Both the position numbers and the translations under genes were made by a program. Of a stretch of DNA of 64,000 bases, positions 45,151 to 54,800 are shown piece by piece. Source of the stretch: Marsupella aquatica (lineage: Eukaryota; Marchantiophyta); NCBI GenBank assembly GCA_973895155.1, contig OZ316898.1, positions 10,664,001 through 10,728,000 of the forward strand, given 5' to 3'. The notes beneath the pieces are model-generated. The model was not told the DNA's origin. It did not search any database and saw only the letters and a list, made by a program, of their open reading frames with translations. Each line of letters begins with the position of its first letter. Position 1 is the stretch's first letter.

Positions 45151-48100
45151 TTATGTGTGACTTCCCGTGACGGGGTACCCGTCACATAGCTCCTCTCTTA
45201 ATTGCGAAGCGCCCCCGCGAGCACCATACTCTTCCTCCGTGTAGTACTTCTTTAGGCGCTCTTGATTGATCCGTGTGTTGAGTAGTTGCCCCTCCAATGT
45301 CTTGAGTTGAACCGAGCCGTTGGAGTAGACGGCATCCACTACGTAGGGTCCCATCCACCGTGTATGCAACTTCCCGGGGAAATGCATGAAGCGGCTATCG
45401 TAGAGGAGCACCAAATCTCCCTCCTCAATGGACACACGACGGAGACGGGAATCGTAATGTGACTTGCGTTTGCCTTGCTCCTGCTCCGTATGTGTCAAAG
45501 CCTCTTCTCGTGTCTCCGTGAGTTGCTCCAACTGTTGGATCCGTGAAGCGACACTTTCTTCTGCCCCTTCCCTTTCCCGTGTTAGGATTCGAATGGTTGG
45601 AACCTCAAATTCCACCGGCACAAGAGAGTGTTGTCCAAACACAAGGAAATAGGGGCTGTGGCCCGTGGTAGTCTTGTGAGCCAGGTTGTAAGCGTAAGTG
45701 GCAGCCAACAACTTCAAATCCCAATCGGTCTTGTGAGCGGATACCGTTTTGTTGAGGATCTTGCCCATGATCCCGTTGGCTCTCTCAGTGAGCCCGTTGG
45801 CTCGAGGGTGGTACGGAGTGGTCTTCCTATGTGAGATCAAGTAGTTCTCCGTCAAACGTTCAATCGTATGATTGAGGAAGTGAGTACCCCTGTCACTTAC
45901 CAACTCCAATGGTGGACCAAATCGTGTAAAAATCTGCTCATACAAAAAACGTGCCGTGGTGTTGGCATCATCCTTGGCAGTAGCTCGGGCCTCCACCCAC
46001 TTGGTGGCATAGTCCGTTGCAAGAATGATGTAGCGCTTCCTCCCTCTTCGTGTGATGGGAGTGAAAGGGCCAATGAAGTCCACCCCCCACTTCTCAAAGG
46101 GTGCAAGAGGAAGTATGGGCACCAATGGGTGTCGTGAGGAGGGCCCTGGTTTGCCTTGACGCTGGCACGGATCACATCGCTGGATGTACCGGTGTACATC
46201 CCGAAAGAGAGTTGGCCACCAATATCCAGCATCTAGTATTTTCCTTGCGGTGGTCTCCCGTGCAAAGTGGCCACCAGCTTCCTCCTCATGTAATGCTGCC
46301 ATGACTGTACGTATCTCCGCTTCCTCCAAACAACGACGAAGTCGGCCATCCATGCCGTACTTGTGAAGTACTCCCTTCACAAGCAAGTAGGGACCTGTCT
46401 TACGCAAAAACACTGCTGCTCTCTCCGGGCCCAAACGTGAGGGAACTCTAGCCGTGCGGAGAAATTCCAAAATTTCTCCATACCAAGTAGTGGCCTCTGT
46501 ATTCACGCTGAACACTTCCTCATCCGGGAACCGATCATCAATCTCCTGGGAGTCAGATGCTCCCTCAATACGGGAGAAGAAGTCTGCATTGCTATGACTC
46601 TTCCCCGATCTTACTCTCACCTCATAGTTGAACTCTTGTAGCAACAAAACCCAACGTGCAATTCTCCCGGACAGATCTGGCTTGTTGACCATGTATTTCA
46701 AGCTGTTGTGATCCGTGTGGAACACAACCTTGTACCCCAACAAATAATGACGATACTTCTTACAAGCGTAGATGATACCAAGTGCCTCCCTATCGGTGGG
46801 TGAGTAGTTTTTCTCTGCCGGGGCCAACTGCCTACTGGCAAAGTAGATGGGATGGTCTCTTCCATCATCATCTAACTGACTCAAAACGGCACCAATGCAA
46901 AATCCTGATACGTCTACGTAAACATGGAATTCCTTATTCCAATTGGGCGTAATGAGCACGGGGGCCTCTAGCAATCGTTTCTTCAATTCATCAAAAGCAG
47001 CCTGACGGGAAGGAGTAGGTTCAAACTCACTTCCTTTTTTCAACATGGAAGTGAGTGGCATGGCTACCTTGGCAAAGTCTTTGATGAAGCGTCGGTAGTA
47101 GCCAACACACCCCAAGAACCCTCTCACTTCCTTCACATTCTTGGGAAATGAGACTGCTACCCACACGGCGACCTTCTCACGATCAACTTCAATCCCTCGT
47201 GCAGACACTTTGTGGCCCAATAGGATTCCCTCCTCAATTCCAAAGAAACATTTCTCCGGATGCAGCTTCAGGCAAGTCTCCCGGCACCGCTGAAAAGTCA
47301 ACCGTAAGTGTTCCGGATGCTTGACTCGTTTGCCGTAGACAGCAAAGTCATCAATAAAGATCTCCAAGAACCTGCGTAAAAAGTCATGAAATATATTCAT
47401 CATGAGCCGTTGGAACATGCCAGGGGCATTGCACAACCCAAAAGGCATTCTCCGGAATGCAAAAATCCCCCACTCTGTTGTGAAAGCCGTCTTGAGTTGG
47501 TCCTCCTCCCGTATCCAGATTTGGTTGTACCCAGAGTAGCCATCCAAGAAGCTGTATATCTCCCAACCTGCTACCATGTCCAACACGATATCCGTGAACG
47601 GTAGCGGGTAGTGATCCTTCTTGGTCGCATCATTCAACTTTCGAAAATCTTGGCACACCCGTATTTTCACCTTCCCGTCTGGCCCCTTTTTCTTGGGCAC
47701 GATTACGATGGGTGACACCCACTCACTATGCATGACCGGATAAATGAATCCTGCATCCAACAAACGGTCAATCTCCTCCTTCACCATGAGTGAGTATTTG
47801 GGGTTGAGGCGGTATTGGCGTTGCCTCACAGGTCGTGCTCCTGACATCAGGTCAATGCTGTGCTCACCAAACTCAGGTGGCACTCCTTTCAAATCTTGGT
47901 GGCTCCACGCAAATACGTCTTGGTACTCTTTCAACAATTCCTGAATCGTGCGTTGCTCCGTAGCATCCAACTTACTACCAATGTTGAGTGTCTTGCCCTC
48001 ACCCACTTCCACCTTTGTGTACTGCTCCGGCCTGATCACGTCCAACTTGTTGCGTGTCTCCTCATCAAAGGTTTCTTCCAACCGTGCGAGCCTCATCCCT

Positions 48101-51100
48101 CCATACACCGGTGCATCACTCTCCTCCTGGTCTGGTCGGGATGGAGGTGGATCCTTTGTCACATGGGCCATTATTTCTTCAACGTCAGATTCTTTGTAAT
48201 GTGACAATAGCTCCTCTCTAAAGTCATCATCCAGGATGTCATTCAAAAACTGCTCTCTTTGCTCATCATCAAACATGATCGTGTGGGCTTGCATTTCCAC
48301 CTCCTCGGGGTGATCCTCTGCCTCCCTATCATGAATCTCTAGAGGTTCAGCCTCCACAATTTTGCTTCGCTCGTCTTCCATCTCTTCTAGAACAGCGTGC
48401 ACTTGGCTAACTGATTCCTCTACTGCATGCTCTTGAGTAGCAACTCCGGGGCCAAAAACATCTTCCTCCGTGAGGTGAGAAATCAGTTTCACCATGTATA
48501 CTTCATCCTCGTCTTCATCTGAGGTGACCTCTGAATCATATTCCTCCTCCATAGTCGTAGTCTCCCCGTGAGGTGACTCCGCTGACCATGGAATAGTGAT
48601 AGTGGGGATACCAAACCGAAACTGCCGTTTGCCCCAATCACTTGTGACCTTGGCCACATACAACCATGGCCTGCCAATTAAAATGGGAAAACCGTACGGC
48701 CGAACGGGTCGCATCACCAAATAGTTGAGGGGGAAAGATTTTCCCCCAATCATTGTTGGAATCTTGGTGAGACACCCCAACGGCACCACCCGTGCACCAT
48801 CAGCCAACCTCATGGCACGTGCCGGTGGTTCTAACTCTGTATACCCCAACCGGTTTGCCGTCTCCTCAGTCATGATGTTGACTCCCGAGCCCCCGTCCAC
48901 CGGTACAAACCGTATTGCACATCCATTGATGTCCACCGTGAGTTCTGGGGCACCCAAATCCTCCGTGACCCAGTTGACTTGTATGGGGTCAGCCCCAACT
49001 TTGGGTAACCTTCTTCTACGTCTCCTCCTCATGAGAATCTCCTTGACTTGGCGACGGTATAGGGAGCTATCCCGTAATAGTTGACCAATTGTGGCACTGA
49101 CTGGGCAATCCAGAATGTCTTGAGCAATGTTGTACGCGGTTGCAGGAGGTATGGGTGGGATGACCTCTTCTCCCGGTTTCCAACGAACAACCCTCTCCTC
49201 CGCTTTCTTTCTGGCCTTTGCCTCCTCCATGTCTTTGTCAATGGCCGCTTGCATGGCTTGTGCTTCTAGCTCCTCCAACTGCTTACGTACCTCTTCTCCC
49301 ACCTTCGGATAGAACAACTTGGGGTTGTCCCGATCAAAGTCACTATCCTCCATGGGTGGCACCTCCGGTTCGTGTGAGGTACCCGATGTGGAAGCTTGAT
49401 GCACCTCCTTGTACTTCTGCTTGAGCTCGGACTTGCCCTTCTTTTTGCCGGATCGAGTGGAGACTCGGTAACAAGAGTAATGCCTTCTCTCCTCGTCGCT
49501 GTCTTCCTCCGGTAGATTCTCAGCATGAGTCCACTCATGACTTGGGGGTGAGGGGTTAGCAACTTCAACTTCCGTAGATGTTGCAACAACAACCACCGGT
49601 ATCTCAACAACTGGAGATACTACAACGACTAGCGGTACCACCTCCTCCGTTATGGTGGTCATCCTTTGCTTGGGAATGTTCACTACGGTTTCTTCTCTTC
49701 TAGTGATTAGAGGGGTGTCGACTGCTTCCGTGGTGAGAAAGTTGACGCTAGCTTCTTTCAGAGGAGGTGGCGGCCCCTTCTTCTCTTGTGCCCCAATCGG
49801 TTGAGCCTTGAACGCCTCCAAGGTTGGGCAGTGTGGTGCAAGATGACCCTCCCCCTTGCATAGTTGACACAGCCGGGCAAAATCTCCATTGCCTTGACGG
49901 GTGGGCTCTGGGCACACATTAGCGTAGTGGCCCGCCACTCTACAATTGTAACAAATAGGGATCTTCCTCACTCCAGGGTACGGTGGTCGATTCCCTGGGT
50001 TAGCGTTGGGATAGTTGGAGTATGCGGGTGCTCCGGCGTTTGTTGAAACTCCATGAATGCTCCGTGGTCCCGGGTTGAGAGGTTGTACACTATACACGTT
50101 GGCCTCTGGTGGCTCCTCCATGAAGTACTCTATTGGCCCTTCCGCTGCATATGAAGGATTTGAGTAGCTTGCCCCCTCAACATCCTCCTCCCGTACTTGG
50201 AAAACCTTGGCTGGTTCTCCCGCTGGGCACTCCTTCGGGGCATGACCAAACTTCATGCACTTGGTGCACCACACATTGGCTCTCTCCACCGGAACTTTTC
50301 TCCTCTCAGGTTTGAGTCCGGCAAAATGTACTTTCAACGCTTTCATTTGCTCCGTCAGCTCATCATATCTGGCCTCTTGCTCCTTCAGGCGTCTTGCCGT
50401 AGACAATGGTGTAACGGCCACCGTGGGTAGTATCACTTCACGGTGAGAGGACTTCTTGACTTTCTTTGACAACTTCTTCTTCTTCCTCCTTCGTCTTTCA
50501 GCTTCTGACTCCGTAGTGTCTGACTCTGTAGTACTCTCAGAATCCTCAGATTCATCACTACTATCTGAATCAGATCCACTCGACTCCTCACTGGAGGAAC
50601 TGTCAACCGGCTTCAGCTTCTTTCTTCGGCAACGCTTGCTTGTGGCATCAGCTGCGGTGTATGACTCCGCTGCTGCAATAGCTTCAGCCAATGTGGTTGG
50701 CTTGGCTTGACGTACAAAGAACCCCATCTTGCTTGGTAGGGCAGCCACAAACCAGGCTTGACGCATAGCATCATCGGTACGGGCTTGGATCCGACGTACC
50801 AGCTTTTGGAACCTTTGCAAAAACCTCCGTAATGACTCCTTCTTCTTCATCCTGAGTTGGCCCACCTTTAATAGTGAGGTGGCCTCCACTCCTATGGATC
50901 TGAACTCCTTCAAGAAGGCTTGCTTGAACAGAGCCCAATCAGCTTTCACGTTGGCCAACAACGAAATGAACCATGGACCTGCCTCCCCTCTCATCATTCC
51001 AGGAATGATAGTGAGCTTATGTGCAGACTCCCCATTAGCTTCGGCAATCCCTTCAAACTCCTCAATCCATTCGTCTGGATCATCCTTTGGTCTCCCCTTG

Positions 51101-51549
51101 AAGGGTACGTACTGAACACGGGTACGTTGTGCAGCTGCCATCGGTGCAGCCGGTGCCTGTATCAACACAGGTGGTAATGGCGCTTGTTGGGCCACCGGTA
51201 ACAGCACCGATGATAGGTGTGAGATGATTTGTGGCAATGCAGTGAGCTCTGGGATCAGATTTTGTAACTCAGACTGCACCAACACAAAGGGCTCTCCTTC
51301 TTCTCGCTCGTGATCTATGTCTGGCTCTTCGTCTGGGCATATGGCCTCATTACGTTGAGCCTCTTCCTGTTGCACACCAACTTGTTCTTCCAGCACCAGT
51401 GGCAACCTCCTCTCTTCTGCAAGCCGTAAGCGTTCTTCGGCAGCAACTCGTCGTCTGGTCCCAATCCAAGAGGGCCCCCCTTCTAGCTCTGATCTTGGGG
51501 TACGTGTGTGTTGGGGACTTCCTCTACCTCCCCTTCTCCCTCTCGGCAT
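45151..51549 (-). CDS. Ty3/Gypsy Gag-Pol polyprotein, 2132 aa, intact
   Basis: One uninterrupted frame. A retrotransposon Gag region lies at about residues 140-320 (FKGRPKDDPDEWIEEFEG...). Three CX2CX4HX4C zinc knuckles lie near 426 (CTKCMKFGHAPKEC), 538 (CYNCRVAGHYANVC) and 570 (CQLCKGEGHLAPHC). The aspartic protease is near 886 (VDGGSGVNIM) with ILIGRPWL further on. RT spans about 1240-1430 with the active site FIDD at about 1398-1401, followed by RNase H (about 1520-1640, YVDVSGFCIGAVLSQ and HTDHNSLKYM). Integrase starts with an HHCC region (GHFARETT...CDPCQR), then a DDE core (WGVDFIGPF, SDRGTHF, RANGLTERANG) and a GPY/F-like end (WMGPYVV) near 2080. The Gag-Pol fusion in one frame removes any need for frameshifting. 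The final dozen or so codons and the stop lie inside the 3' LTR. Confidence 0.95.
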   Translation of the reverse strand: MPRGRRGGRGSPQHTRTPRSELEGGPSWIGTRRRVAAEERLRLAEERRLPLVLEEQVGVQQEEAQRNEAICPDEEPDIDHEREEGEPFVLVQSELQNLIPELTALPQIISHLSSVLLPVAQQAPLPPVLIQAPAAPMAAAQRTRVQYVPFKGRPKDDPDEWIEEFEGIAEANGESAHKLTIIPGMMRGEAGPWFISLLANVKADWALFKQAFLKEFRSIGVEATSLLKVGQLRMKKKESLRRFLQRFQKLVRRIQARTDDAMRQAWFVAALPSKMGFFVRQAKPTTLAEAIAAAESYTAADATSKRCRRKKLKPVDSSSSEESSGSDSDSSDESEDSESTTESDTTESEAERRRRKKKKLSKKVKKSSHREVILPTVAVTPLSTARRLKEQEARYDELTEQMKALKVHFAGLKPERRKVPVERANVWCTKCMKFGHAPKECPAGEPAKVFQVREEDVEGASYSNPSYAAEGPIEYFMEEPPEANVYSVQPLNPGPRSIHGVSTNAGAPAYSNYPNANPGNRPPYPGVRKIPICYNCRVAGHYANVCPEPTRQGNGDFARLCQLCKGEGHLAPHCPTLEAFKAQPIGAQEKKGPPPPLKEASVNFLTTEAVDTPLITRREETVVNIPKQRMTTITEEVVPLVVVVSPVVEIPVVVVATSTEVEVANPSPPSHEWTHAENLPEEDSDEERRHYSCYRVSTRSGKKKGKSELKQKYKEVHQASTSGTSHEPEVPPMEDSDFDRDNPKLFYPKVGEEVRKQLEELEAQAMQAAIDKDMEEAKARKKAEERVVRWKPGEEVIPPIPPATAYNIAQDILDCPVSATIGQLLRDSSLYRRQVKEILMRRRRRRRLPKVGADPIQVNWVTEDLGAPELTVDINGCAIRFVPVDGGSGVNIMTEETANRLGYTELEPPARAMRLADGARVVPLGCLTKIPTMIGGKSFPLNYLVMRPVRPYGFPILIGRPWLYVAKVTSDWGKRQFRFGIPTITIPWSAESPHGETTTMEEEYDSEVTSDEDEDEVYMVKLISHLTEEDVFGPGVATQEHAVEESVSQVHAVLEEMEDERSKIVEAEPLEIHDREAEDHPEEVEMQAHTIMFDDEQREQFLNDILDDDFREELLSHYKESDVEEIMAHVTKDPPPSRPDQEESDAPVYGGMRLARLEETFDEETRNKLDVIRPEQYTKVEVGEGKTLNIGSKLDATEQRTIQELLKEYQDVFAWSHQDLKGVPPEFGEHSIDLMSGARPVRQRQYRLNPKYSLMVKEEIDRLLDAGFIYPVMHSEWVSPIVIVPKKKGPDGKVKIRVCQDFRKLNDATKKDHYPLPFTDIVLDMVAGWEIYSFLDGYSGYNQIWIREEDQLKTAFTTEWGIFAFRRMPFGLCNAPGMFQRLMMNIFHDFLRRFLEIFIDDFAVYGKRVKHPEHLRLTFQRCRETCLKLHPEKCFFGIEEGILLGHKVSARGIEVDREKVAVWVAVSFPKNVKEVRGFLGCVGYYRRFIKDFAKVAMPLTSMLKKGSEFEPTPSRQAAFDELKKRLLEAPVLITPNWNKEFHVYVDVSGFCIGAVLSQLDDDGRDHPIYFASRQLAPAEKNYSPTDREALGIIYACKKYRHYLLGYKVVFHTDHNSLKYMVNKPDLSGRIARWVLLLQEFNYEVRVRSGKSHSNADFFSRIEGASDSQEIDDRFPDEEVFSVNTEATTWYGEILEFLRTARVPSRLGPERAAVFLRKTGPYLLVKGVLHKYGMDGRLRRCLEEAEIRTVMAALHEEEAGGHFARETTARKILDAGYWWPTLFRDVHRYIQRCDPCQRQGKPGPSSRHPLVPILPLAPFEKWGVDFIGPFTPITRRGRKRYIILATDYATKWVEARATAKDDANTTARFLYEQIFTRFGPPLELVSDRGTHFLNHTIERLTENYLISHRKTTPYHPRANGLTERANGIMGKILNKTVSAHKTDWDLKLLAATYAYNLAHKTTTGHSPYFLVFGQHSLVPVEFEVPTIRILTREREGAEESVASRIQQLEQLTETREEALTHTEQEQGKRKSHYDSRLRRVSIEEGDLVLLYDSRFMHFPGKLHTRWMGPYVVDAVYSNGSVQLKTLEGQLLNTRINQERLKKYYTEEEYGARGGASQLREELCDGYPVTGSHT
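45187..45200 (-). other. Candidate polypurine tract
   Basis: Read on the minus strand, AAGAGAGGAGCTA directly precedes the LTR end TGTGACGGGTACCCC. It is the only purine-rich run in the expected place. It lies within the Pol reading frame. Confidence 0.55.
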
Positions 51550-51804
51550 CCCATTGAGACCTGCATTCCAAACTTACACCAATGTCTCAGAAAGCAATAT
51601 TTGTAAACATCAACCGTCGCACGATGCGTTGTGGTTGACGTACAATAACAAAGTAACCAACAAACTTCTCACGTATCAACCGTCGCAAGTTGCGTTGTGG
51701 TTGATAGGTTTGAACTCCCAATAGACGTAGCTCCCCTCCTTCGTGTCGTCAAACAAGAAGAAGGATTCCCCGGCAGCGGCGCCAAAAACAAAAGACCACA
51801 CTTA
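51550..51804 (-). other. Gypsy leader between 5' LTR and Gag
   Basis: Untranslated leader of about 255 bp with the primer-binding site near its start. It carries a repeated motif on the plus strand, ATCAACCGTCGCA(C/A)G(A)TTGCGTTGTGGTTGA, present at about 51609-51640 and 51677-51705. Confidence 0.7.
51767..51784 (-). other. Primer-binding site, tRNA-Asp type
   Basis: The minus-strand sequence TGGCGCCGCTGCCGGGGA is close to the TGGCGCCGTTGCCGGGGA site that many plant Gypsy elements pair with the 3' end of tRNA-Asp. It starts 20 nt inside the LTR border, a longer spacer than usual. The tRNA assignment is from family knowledge. Confidence 0.75.
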
Positions 51805-54800
51805 TGTCACTTGCCTCTCCAACGGTTAATACGTGCAAACCGCACTTTTCTTCGCTTAAACCGTTGGTATCGTATTACGGGGTCGTGGAGGGACGCTATT
51901 TGGATTCTTTTCACACCAGGATGAGTATTTTGGTTTCCGCTCCCGGAAATGTAGGTTTTGATCAAGTCTACCGACTACCCTCACCCCACAGCTTTTGATC
52001 AAGTCCTGCCGACTACCCCACTACACCTTCACTCGGAGTCACCCAAAGAGTGCTGTCACCACCCCTACTCACAAGGCCGACTCAAACCAAGCAAGTTTCT
52101 TCAAATCATAGAACGGGAGAACACAATTCGGAAAGCGAAAAAGGGAGAAGGAACACACAACAAAAGCCCATCAAGTCAAATGTACAGATCCATATCTCTT
52201 GGGAAAAACGATACACATTGCATGAGTAACCCGGCCTCCTGCCGTCTACTCAACTCCTGCCTCTCCGGACAATGAGTATGGCTCCCCCTCACTACTCTGA
52301 ACACGCTTTCAAACTCCTCAGGCTCCACTCTATCCCTCCTTGCTAACTTCACACTGAGTCCCCCTAACTACTTCGGGGCTATCCCCCTAAATACTGAAAA
52401 ATCACACCAAAGCACCCCTCACAGGGTCACAACGGTGGCGGCTACCCTAGCGGCGCCGCTAAAACCTTGCACTAAGAGAAATCCTTAAACTGAAGAGGAG
52501 CATGCGGCACACACATGCTGCTAAAACCCTAAACCCAAAACAAGGGGGCCGACGGTGCCTTCGACGGCGCCCCAACAGTACACGTGAACCCTGAAAGTGA
52601 GAGGCACCCCAAAATGGCCGAAACTAGGTGCCCTTCCAAGTGCACACCTGAGCTCACCCCTGGATAGCTCTTCTTTTCCTGCTTCCGAATCACTAAGTCG
52701 CTCCCTCAACGGACTTCAGACGCCTGAGTTATGGCCGTTTCCGTACCGCAAAAACATAAGTTCTCCAGGCCATAACTTGCTCATCCTGGCTCCGTTTGAG
52801 GAGCGCCGCCTCTTGTTGGAATCAGCTCCGCGAGCTCATCCCAACAAGCCCATGAGTGACCCCCCACTAAAATGTTGGAAATCTGGAGGCCGTACACCCA
52901 CGTCCGTACGCCTATCTAATCCTCCTCTTCTTCTTCGCTCTCGGTGCCCGGACTTGTGCCCCGTGAGTGGTCCTCCTCCTCATCACTCACGGGAGTGAGT
53001 GCCACCGTACTTTTCTTCTTCTTCGACGGAGTACTCTTAGTGCTGCTGCTCCCGCGCTTCCTCAAAGCAGCCAAGGCCTGCCACGCCTTGATGTACCCCT
53101 CACCAATTGTGTCCTTCCAGAGGGTAGCCTCTTCTCCGGACCGCAACTCCAACGGTAGAACTTGCCCCGTGGCCATGGGAGTCCCGGGGGTGACAGACCT
53201 GGGTGGCATCCCCGTACTGACCTGAGCCTCCCGTAACGATTTCCGTACCTCCCGGAGCTTCTTCTCCAAGCTCTTACTCTTCTCCTGACTCTTCTTGGCT
53301 CCATCCAACAAGGGTCCATACTTCCCACTAACCTCCTTCACCACCATCTCGATAGCTTGGGAGATCACATCCGGGGAAAGTGTGGAGCCAGGTGTGCCGG
53401 GACTCTTCCGTTTCCCTAGACTCAGGGCCTCACTTCTCTTCGCTCGTGTCTCAAAGGCTGCCACCTGACTCCGTAGTGCTCCCACCTGGTTCCTCCACTC
53501 CATCACTTCTCCAGAATTTTGCTTCTCTTTGGCCAATGCTTGCCTCAACGCTCCTACTTCTTCTGCTTCCTTGGCCTTGGTGGACAAAGCTCCCTTCAAG
53601 TTGGTGATCTCTACGTGAGCTGCATTGATGTGCCTGACCTTCTCATGAATGGTCTGCTCCTTGGTCTTGATCACCTCCTTCAGTGACAGGATGCTCTGCT
53701 CTAACGTCTCTACTTTGACTGTGGCGTGCTTGAGAGACTCCCTCAATGCGTGGACTAGCTTGAGTCCCTCGTGGACTCCCTCTCTGAAATCCCGTAGCTC
53801 TGCCAAGTAAACATCCGGAATGTTGTATTCCAGAGGCTGTTTCGGATCTCCCACGAGTGATTCAAGCCACTCCAATGTGCAATCATCCTCCTGGTTCTCT
53901 TCTTCTCTATTATCCTCCCCACCAGCAGACAATGATTCCTCCGTGAGCTTCCCTAAAACGGTAGTGGCAATACTCCGGATCTCCGTGGTGAGAGATGATC
54001 CCGTGTCTTCATGCCCCGGAGAACCAATCAACCCTTCTGCCCTGGCCAATACAAATGACCCCATCAAATGTACAGCCCCACCTGGTTTCACACTCCCGGG
54101 CTCAGCGGCCAATAGCTTCTTCAATCCGTAGCACCACCATCCGTACACATGGGCTGGGTAGTTCTTGATGTCCATAGCTACCACGAAATGCTCCTCATTC
54201 AGCACTCCGGATTGCACGTTGCCAAGAACCCGTTGATGCACCTTGGCCAGGAAGCCCTTATACTCAACATCCTTGACAGCAGAAAGAGGGATGGCGGTGG
54301 TGGAGGTAGGATTGGTCACCCAAGTGGCCACCATTTTCAACGTGAGTTCTCCCCTGATATTCCGAGGTGTGAATGAGAATTTCTGATTCTCAAGAAACAA
54401 TAGCTTAGCCAACTCCACATGGGGCACTACACGTTTGAGACATTCAAAGTAGATTCCCTCCGTTCGGAACTCCATCCCGGCCTCAATGTCCCAGCTCTTC
54501 CCTGAAGGGATGGTAATCTCCACCTTCATGAATTCTGTAAGCCCGGTGGCTTGGAAAATGTTCCGACAATCCTCCATCACCTTGGTGGAGGTCTTGGGAT
54601 AAATTCGACGAAAAATCTTCCTACCCACCGGTGAGGAACCCGCTGCCAATCCCGTGCTCATCATAACTTCTCTCTCTTCCCTTTCCCGTGTAATCCGAGT
54701 CTCCACGTAGTCACGGTAAGCAGCCTTGTATCTCCGAATGCGTGACGCACTAAACTCTGGTTGATCTAGCATCCATGCATCCCGAAATCAATTTCTCAAT

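Larger units (their letters stand above)
41109..45186 (-). repeat. 3' LTR (4078 bp)
   Basis: Nearly identical to 51805-55789. Differences seen: one C missing near 43558-43560, which breaks the LTR-encoded ORF; two additional 47-bp CTCGCGGGAGGCC units (94 bp) at 44510-44670; and isolated substitutions (for example near 44775, 44839 and 44965). Its inner end overlaps the last codons of the polyprotein. Confidence 0.95.

Noticed and set aside
47384-51177. Numerous 60-120 codon frames on both strands within the Gag-Pol region
   Set aside because: Antisense or off-frame shadows of the 2132-codon polyprotein.
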